This document shows, piece by piece, positions 59,545-64,000 of a DNA stretch of 64,000 nucleotides. Source of the DNA: Amycolatopsis vancoresmycina (GTDB taxonomy: Bacteria > Actinomycetota > Actinomycetes > Mycobacteriales > Pseudonocardiaceae); contig NZ_JNYY01000001.1 of the NCBI RefSeq assembly GCF_000716785.1, positions 1,054,001 through 1,118,000 of the forward strand. Reading direction: 5' to 3'. The stretch's first letter is position 1; every line of letters starts with the position of its first letter. The notes under the pieces are model-generated. The model was not told the origin of the DNA. It saw only the letters and a program-made list of their open reading frames with translations, and ran no database searches. A program made the translations under genes and the position numbers.

Positions 59545-60573
59545 GTGAAGTGGGTCCTGCACGTCGACCTCGACCAGTTCATCGCCGCGGTCGAAATCGC
59601 CCGCCACCCCGAGCTGCGCGGGAAGCCCGTCGTGGTCGGCGGCAACGGTGATCCGGGCGAACGCGCCGTCGTCGCGACGGCGTCGTACGAGGCCCGCGAG
59701 TTCGGCGTCCAGTCCGGCATGCCGCTGCGGATCGCCGCCAAGCGCTGCCCGGACGCGGTCTTCCTGCCCAGCGACCCGGACGCCTACCTCGAGGTGTCGG
59801 CGCGCGTGATGGCCGCGGTGCGGGAGCTGCCGGTGGTCGTCGAGGTGCTCGGCTGGGACGAGGCCTTCGTCGCCGCGGACACCACCGACCCGGAGGCGCT
59901 CGCGGTGTCGATCAAGGAGGCGGTGGCGCGCGAGACGGGGTTGTCGTGCGCGGTCGGGATCGGCGACAACAAGCTGCGGGCGAAGCTCGCCACCGGGTTC
60001 GGCAAGCCGGGCGGGATCTTCCGGCTGACGCAGGAGAACTGGTGGGAGGTGATGGCGGCCCGCCCGACCGACGCGCTGTGGGGCATCGGCGGCAAGACGG
60101 CGAAGAAGCTCGCTGAACTGGGCATCCACACCGTTTTCGAGTTGGCGGGCGCGGACCCGGAAGAGCTCGCCGCGCGGTTCGGCCCGAAGACCGGCCCCTG
60201 GCTGCGGCTGCTCGGCGGCGGCATCAGCGACGCCGAGGTCAGCGCGACGCCGTGGGTGGCGCGCTCCCGCAGCCGCGAGACGACGTTCCAGCGCGACCTG
60301 GCGGACCCGGCGGAAATGGCGGCGGAGGTCTCGGTGCTGGCGAAGCGCGTCGCCCAGGACGTGCTCGACGAGGGTCGTCCGGCGGCGCGGGTCGCGGTCA
60401 AGGTGCGGTTCGTGCCGTTCATGACCCACACGCACAGCATCACGCTGCCGGAACCGACGTCGGACGCGGCCGCGATCGACCGGGCGGCACAGGAGGTCCT
60501 GGGCATGTTCACCCTGACCCGCGCGGTGCGCCTGCTGGGCGTCCGGGCCGAGTTCCCGCGCGAGGAGTCGTGA
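59545..60573 (+). CDS. dinB: DNA polymerase IV paralogue, DinB2-like (Y family)
   Basis: 342 residues. The palm has HVDLDQFIAAVE with D8 and the catalytic pair D105/E106 in LGWDEAF. The thumb/HhH region is LWGIGGKTAKKLAELGI, and a little finger domain follows. The steric-gate residue after DLDQF, Phe or Tyr in most DinB proteins, is Ile13. The mycobacterial DinB2 has Leu there and uses ribonucleotides readily. No beta-clamp-binding tail is obvious. GTG 59545 lies 6 nt after CAGACT (leaderless). The TGA stop lies in repeat copy 3. Confidence 0.88.
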   Translation: MKWVLHVDLDQFIAAVEIARHPELRGKPVVVGGNGDPGERAVVATASYEAREFGVQSGMPLRIAAKRCPDAVFLPSDPDAYLEVSARVMAAVRELPVVVEVLGWDEAFVAADTTDPEALAVSIKEAVARETGLSCAVGIGDNKLRAKLATGFGKPGGIFRLTQENWWEVMAARPTDALWGIGGKTAKKLAELGIHTVFELAGADPEELAARFGPKTGPWLRLLGGGISDAEVSATPWVARSRSRETTFQRDLADPAEMAAEVSVLAKRVAQDVLDEGRPAARVAVKVRFVPFMTHTHSITLPEPTSDAAAIDRAAQEVLGMFTLTRAVRLLGVRAEFPREES

Positions 60574-60612
60574 GTGGTAAGGCGAGTTAGAACCCGCCTT
60601 ACCACTCACGAC
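60567..60612. repeat. Palindromic intergenic repeat, copy 3
   Basis: 18-bp perfect arms (60567-60584 and 60595-60612) with loop AGTTAGAACC. The TGA in each arm (GTCGTGAGTGG) is the stop codon of the gene on that side: dinB on the plus strand and the TetR gene on the minus strand. Confidence 0.88.
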
Positions 60613-61268
60613 GGGCCGCGGGAGACCTCGTCCGGGAGGGGCAGGGGGCGGTCCGGGTCGAGGGTCACCCCGCCGGCGCGCAGCGTGTGGTCCAGCATCG
60701 CCCAGATCGTGCCGGTGAGCTGACCGGTCAGCTGGGGCAGGGTGAGCGCGCCCGGGTGGTCGAGCCAGCGGGTCGTCGCCGATTCGACGTAGCCGACCAG
60801 GCCGAACGCGATCGTGTCGCCCGGGGCCGGGTCCAGCCCGAACGCCGTCAGGTAGCCGGTGAACAGGCCGCTGAGGTGGCGGGCGATCGCGCCGCGGACG
60901 TCCGGGCCGTCCGGTACCCCGCGGGCGAGGTAGCGGTGCAGGGCGGCGTGCTCGGTCAGCCAGCGCAGGTGCGTCGAGATCACCGTCGAGATCATCTCGT
61001 TCGGCGAGCCCTCCGGGTGCCAGAGCGGCGCCAGGTCGGCCGTCACCAGCTCGGCCGCCCGCTGCGCGATCGCCCGGCGGAGGTCCGCCGCGCCGTCGAA
61101 GTGCCGGTAGAGGCGGGTGCGGGCGACGCCGGCGCGTTCGGCGATCTGCTCGGTCGAGACGTCCGGGCCGTGCTCGGCGATGGCCGCCAGGGCCGCGTCG
61201 ACGAATTCGGCGCGCCGCCGCTCCTGCTGGCCCGCCCAGCGCGCGGCCCGTCCGTCGACCTTGGTCAC
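60606..61268 (-). CDS. TetR-family regulator
   Basis: 220 residues. HTH: VSTEQIAERAGVARTRLYRHFDGAADLRRAI. The GTG at 61268 lies 6 nt after TAGGCT on the minus strand, so it is probably leaderless. It is divergent from the AurF-like gene, with an inverted repeat in between, and is the likely repressor of that gene. Its stop codon lies in repeat copy 3. Confidence 0.85.
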   Translation of the reverse strand: MTKVDGRAARWAGQQERRRAEFVDAALAAIAEHGPDVSTEQIAERAGVARTRLYRHFDGAADLRRAIAQRAAELVTADLAPLWHPEGSPNEMISTVISTHLRWLTEHAALHRYLARGVPDGPDVRGAIARHLSGLFTGYLTAFGLDPAPGDTIAFGLVGYVESATTRWLDHPGALTLPQLTGQLTGTIWAMLDHTLRAGGVTLDPDRPLPLPDEVSRGPS

Positions 61269-61301
61269 GGCGGAAGCCTACTCAGGACCGCCCCAGGCGG
61301 T

Positions 61302-61334
61302 GTACGCTCCCGAAGTAGCTAGTACATCGCGTAC
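61302..61334. promoter_or_regulatory. Inverted repeat between TetR and AurF-like genes
   Basis: GTACGC (61302-61307) and GCGTAC (61329-61334) flank AAGTAGCTAGTACA, which has its own TAGCTA palindrome. It lies in the 87-bp divergent gap and is a candidate TetR operator. Confidence 0.45.
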
Positions 61335-61355
61335 CCCCTACTTTCGGAGGCCGCC

Positions 61356-62246
61356 ATGGGCGTCGAGGCCCAGGACCGGGACGTCACCGCGGCTCGCCTG
61401 CTCAAGAGCTCCGCGAAGAACTCCTACGACCCGTATGTCGACATCGACTGGGATGCGCCGCTCGCCGAGGGCAAGGCGTACATGCCGCTCGAGCGCGTCT
61501 CCCTCTACGGCACGGACCTCTGGGCGAAACTGACCCCGGAGCAGCGGATCGAGCTGTCCAAGCACGAGATCGCCAGCATCATGAGCGTCGGCCTGTGGTT
61601 CGAGATCGTCCTGATGCAGCTGCTGGCCCGGTACGTCTTCGACCTGGACGCGCGCACCGAGCACGCCCAGTACGCGATGACCGAGATCGGCGACGAGACC
61701 CGGCATTCGGTGATGTTCGCCCGCACCGCCGAGCGGCTCGGCGTCCCGCGCTACGGCGTCCCGAAGGCGGTGCACCGCGCCGCGAAGGTGTTCGGCGCGA
61801 CCGCCGCCGGGCCGTCGATGTTCGCCAGCGTGCTGGTCGCGGAGGAGACCACCGACCGGCTCCAGCGGTCGATGATGGACGACGACGGCATCCAGCCGCT
61901 GATCCGCTCGGTCAACCGCATCCACGTGGTCGAGGAGGCGAGGCACGTCCGGTTCGCGAAGGAGGAGGTGCTGCGGGAGACGCCGAAGCTGTCGAAGGCG
62001 GCCCTGCAGCGGCACCGGCTGCGGACGGCGCTGGTCGCGTTCGGCGTGATCGACAGCATGGTGGACGCCCGGATCTACCGCAGCGTCGGCATCGCGCCGC
62101 GCGAGGGCCGCGCCGCGGCGCTGGCGAACCCGCACTTCCACGAGACGCGCCGCTGGATGGCGGAGAAGATCGTGCCGTTCCTGCGGGAGGCCGGGTTGAT
62201 CGGCGGCCGCTCCGAGGGCCTCTGGCGGCGCGCACACCTCTTGTGA
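61356..62246 (+). CDS. AurF-like diiron oxygenase
   Basis: 296 residues. The metal set of the p-aminobenzoate N-oxygenase AurF can be matched by spacing: E83, E114 and H117 (ETRH), E163, H190, E194 and H197 (EARH). The ATG at 61356 follows CGGAGG with 5 nt spacing. These enzymes oxidise amines or other groups with a diiron centre; no biosynthetic genes adjoin, so the substrate is unknown. It is divergent from a TetR gene. Confidence 0.85.
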   Translation: MGVEAQDRDVTAARLLKSSAKNSYDPYVDIDWDAPLAEGKAYMPLERVSLYGTDLWAKLTPEQRIELSKHEIASIMSVGLWFEIVLMQLLARYVFDLDARTEHAQYAMTEIGDETRHSVMFARTAERLGVPRYGVPKAVHRAAKVFGATAAGPSMFASVLVAEETTDRLQRSMMDDDGIQPLIRSVNRIHVVEEARHVRFAKEEVLRETPKLSKAALQRHRLRTALVAFGVIDSMVDARIYRSVGIAPREGRAAALANPHFHETRRWMAEKIVPFLREAGLIGGRSEGLWRRAHLL

Positions 62247-62252
62247 CGCCGG

Positions 62253-62274
62253 GGCCGGAAGACCCTTCCCGGCC
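62253..62274 (+). terminator. Hairpin after the AurF-like gene
   Basis: GGCCGGAAG (62253-62261) pairs with CTTCCCGGCC (62265-62274), with one bulged C, 7 nt after the stop. No T-run follows. Confidence 0.4.
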
Positions 62275-62300
62275 GATCCCGGCTGCGCCATCCTTTCCGG

Positions 62301-62954
62301 ATGACCGCAGCCTTCCCGCCGGATCCGAAGCCCCGGCCCCTGCTCACCCGGCCCGCATTCACCGGCCTGGCCGGCCTCCTCACCGGCGCCCTCCTGGTCG
62401 GCGTGCCGTGGCTGGTGACGAGCCGGAGTGGCGCGGAGCCGGACGGACGGCCGCTGGCCGCGCCCGCCGCGCTGGGCGAGCTCGGCCGGACCGAGGACGC
62501 GGTCGCGAAGATCGACAACGTCCGGGGCCAGGCCCAGATCGCCCGCGTCGGAAAGGCCGACCGGGAGACCGGCGCCCGCGTGTCGGCGGCCTACGGCGGG
62601 GCGGCCGCCGTCGTGCAGGAGTACCGGGACGACCGGCTGCTCCGCGGCCTCCAGCTGACCGCCGTGCGCGCGGCCTCTCCGGAGCTGATCGCCACGTACG
62701 AGGACCCTCAGGCGCTCGGCGTGGCCAAGCCGGGCACCGAGCTCGTGCGCGTCGGCGCCGTGCAGTGCCTGGTGCACAACGATCCCGCCGCACCCGGGTC
62801 GGCGCCCGACCCGGAGCTGTCCTTCGTCACGAACTGCCAGCGCACCGGACCGGGCCTCACCGTGGCCGTCCGCAGCCTCGGCGCCGACGGCAACCGCGAC
62901 CCGGCGAAAATCGCGAGCCTCCTCGATCAGGCGTGGGACACACTGAGCCGGTGA
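62301..62954 (+). CDS. Membrane-anchored hypothetical protein
   Basis: 217 residues with one N-terminal hydrophobic segment (about 20-40), then an extracytoplasmic domain with two cysteines (QCLVHND and NCQRTG) that may pair. ATG 62301 lies 6 nt after CATCCT (62289-62294), so leaderless. The last codon overlaps the GNAT start (GTGA). I do not recognise the family. Confidence 0.7.
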   Translation: MTAAFPPDPKPRPLLTRPAFTGLAGLLTGALLVGVPWLVTSRSGAEPDGRPLAAPAALGELGRTEDAVAKIDNVRGQAQIARVGKADRETGARVSAAYGGAAAVVQEYRDDRLLRGLQLTAVRAASPELIATYEDPQALGVAKPGTELVRVGAVQCLVHNDPAAPGSAPDPELSFVTNCQRTGPGLTVAVRSLGADGNRDPAKIASLLDQAWDTLSR

Positions 62955-63433
62955 TCACCACCAGACCCGCCCGCGAAGACGACGAAGCCGCGCTCGCGAA
63001 GATCGACGAGCGCACCTGGACCCCGGCCGTCTCCCCCGCCCCGGCGCCCCCGGCCGGCACGCCGTTCTTCGACGACGGCACGCGCCCCGAGGACGTCCTC
63101 GTCGCCGAGCACGACGGGGTGGTCGCCGGGTACGTGCGACTCGGCGAGGGGTTCGGCGTCCCCGCCCACCGGCACGTCCGCGTGCTCGACGGGCTCGCCG
63201 TCGACCCGGACCGCCGCCGGCTCGGGATCGCGGGGCGGCTCGTCGAGGCCGCCGTGGCCGAGGCGCGGCGGCGCGGGGCCCGCAAGGTGACGCTGCGAGT
63301 GCTCGGCCCCAACGCCGGCGCCCGGCGGGTCTACGAACGGTGCGGGTTCGTCGTGGAAGGCGTGCTGCGGGGCGAATTCCGCATCGACGGCGCCGACGTC
63401 GACGACGTTCTCATGGCGCGCTCGCTCGCTTGA
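62951..63433 (+). CDS. GNAT-family N-acetyltransferase
   Basis: 160 residues. LDGLAVDPDRRRLGIAGRLVEAAVAEAR is the acetyl-CoA motif and RRVYERCGFVVEG the usual end of the fold. The start GTG overlaps the preceding stop. Its own stop TGA lies in the -35 of the ahcY promoter. Confidence 0.87.
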   Translation: MITTRPAREDDEAALAKIDERTWTPAVSPAPAPPAGTPFFDDGTRPEDVLVAEHDGVVAGYVRLGEGFGVPAHRHVRVLDGLAVDPDRRRLGIAGRLVEAAVAEARRRGARKVTLRVLGPNAGARRVYERCGFVVEGVLRGEFRIDGADVDDVLMARSLA

Positions 63434-63459
63434 CAGCCTCGCGGCCGCTTTGCCATCCT
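63430..63459 (+). promoter_or_regulatory. ahcY promoter
   Basis: TTGACA (63430-63435) and CATCCT (63454-63459) are 18 nt apart. The predicted start is near 63466, exactly at the 5' edge of the riboswitch. Confidence 0.65.
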
Positions 63460-63463
63460 GGTG

Positions 63464-63538
63464 CCGGGCCGAGAGGCGCTGCGACGGAAATCCTTCCGCC
63501 ACGCTCGGCCCGCCGACCACGACTGCAAGGGCGCCTCC
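63464..63538 (+). ncRNA. S-adenosylhomocysteine (SAH) riboswitch
   Basis: The conserved core GAGAGGCGCTGCGACGG and CCGCCACGCTCGGC match the SAH riboswitch. P1 is GGGCCGAG (63466-63473) with CTCGGCCC (63504-63511); P2 is CGGAA (63485-63489) with TTCCG (63494-63498); the pseudoknot is AGGCGC (63474-63479) with GCGCCT (63531-63536). It stands upstream of ahcY, the gene most often controlled by this class. Ligand binding is known to turn expression on. Confidence 0.9.
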
Positions 63539-63558
63539 CGCGAGGGAGGTGCCTTTTT
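63530..63558 (+). terminator. Riboswitch-controlled intrinsic terminator
   Basis: GGCGCCTCCC (63530-63539) pairs with GGGAGGTGCC (63544-63553), one G-U pair, 4-nt loop, followed by TTTTT (63554-63558). Its 5' arm contains the pseudoknot strand GCGCCT, so the two structures exclude each other. Confidence 0.85.
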
Positions 63559-63624
63559 CTTTGTCCGCAAGAACTTCGCGCCTCTCGAGCGTTCCGTCGA
63601 CGAATCCGGAGAGTGCACCGAAGA

Positions 63625-64000
<376 letters not shown>

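Overview
The window is 64 kb of very GC-rich actinobacterial chromosome. Several features point to Pseudonocardiaceae, most likely Amycolatopsis or a close relative. These are a dasABCD-type chito-oligosaccharide locus with a DasR-type operator, an S-adenosyl-methyltransferase of the DUF574 type, an EtfD-like iron-sulfur membrane oxidoreductase as in mycobacteria, a DUF3040 protein, frequent GTG and TTG starts, and many genes whose start codon sits 6-7 nt after a -10 hexamer (leaderless pattern). The genus is an inference. No tRNA, rRNA, CRISPR array, insertion sequence or prophage was seen.

Layout. 0-6.2 kb: a partial GNAT gene, a secreted SH3/NlpC-like protein and the dasA-dasB-dasC-dasD operon (minus strand) with promoter, dre site and a second palindrome. 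6.2-11.0 kb: a quinate/shikimate catabolic module (QsuB-type dehydratase fusion, QsuD-type dehydrogenase, TetR regulator, MFS permease) with related operators in front of both transcription units. 11.0-21.1 kb: a 48-codon microgene after an FHA protein, EtfD-like oxidoreductase, Cys-rich protein, IYD-like nitroreductase, GGDEF protein, secreted alpha/beta hydrolase, P450 and methyltransferase. 21.1-30.4 kb: a sugar uptake and hydrolysis locus (GH3 with fascin-like insert, LacI regulator, ABC transporter without ATPase, GH31). 30.5-42.1 kb: a five-repeat secreted propeller, an esterase, LuxR, TetR and MarR regulators, YceI, a Xi-class glutathionyl-hydroquinone-reductase homologue, a flavin reductase, a form II CoxMSL molybdenum hydroxylase, TauE/SafE and a DHFR-like gene. 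42.2-53.6 kb: a beta-glucan-type CAZyme region (Tat-exported discoidin protein, LacI, GH3, GH16, beta-helix protein) sharing CBM32 modules. 53.5-64 kb: an FAD monooxygenase/MBL operon with divergent MarR, ribA, LysE, a MetE-like gene, a DinB2-like polymerase, TetR/AurF-like pair, GNAT, and the start of ahcY behind an S-adenosylhomocysteine riboswitch.

How it works together. Two sugar transporter loci and two secreted glycosidase sets suggest a soil saprophyte attacking chitin, plant or fungal glucans and plant aromatics (quinate/shikimate to protocatechuate). Both sugar transporters lack an ATPase and would need a shared one encoded elsewhere. A 19-bp-arm palindrome occurs three times between convergent genes, apparently as a bidirectional terminator, and supplies stop codons to three flanking genes. 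The best-supported regulatory element is the SAH riboswitch in front of ahcY: the 3' strand of its pseudoknot is also the 5' arm of an intrinsic terminator, giving a direct ON-switch model. The most notable enzyme observation is the DNA polymerase IV paralogue with isoleucine at the steric-gate position.
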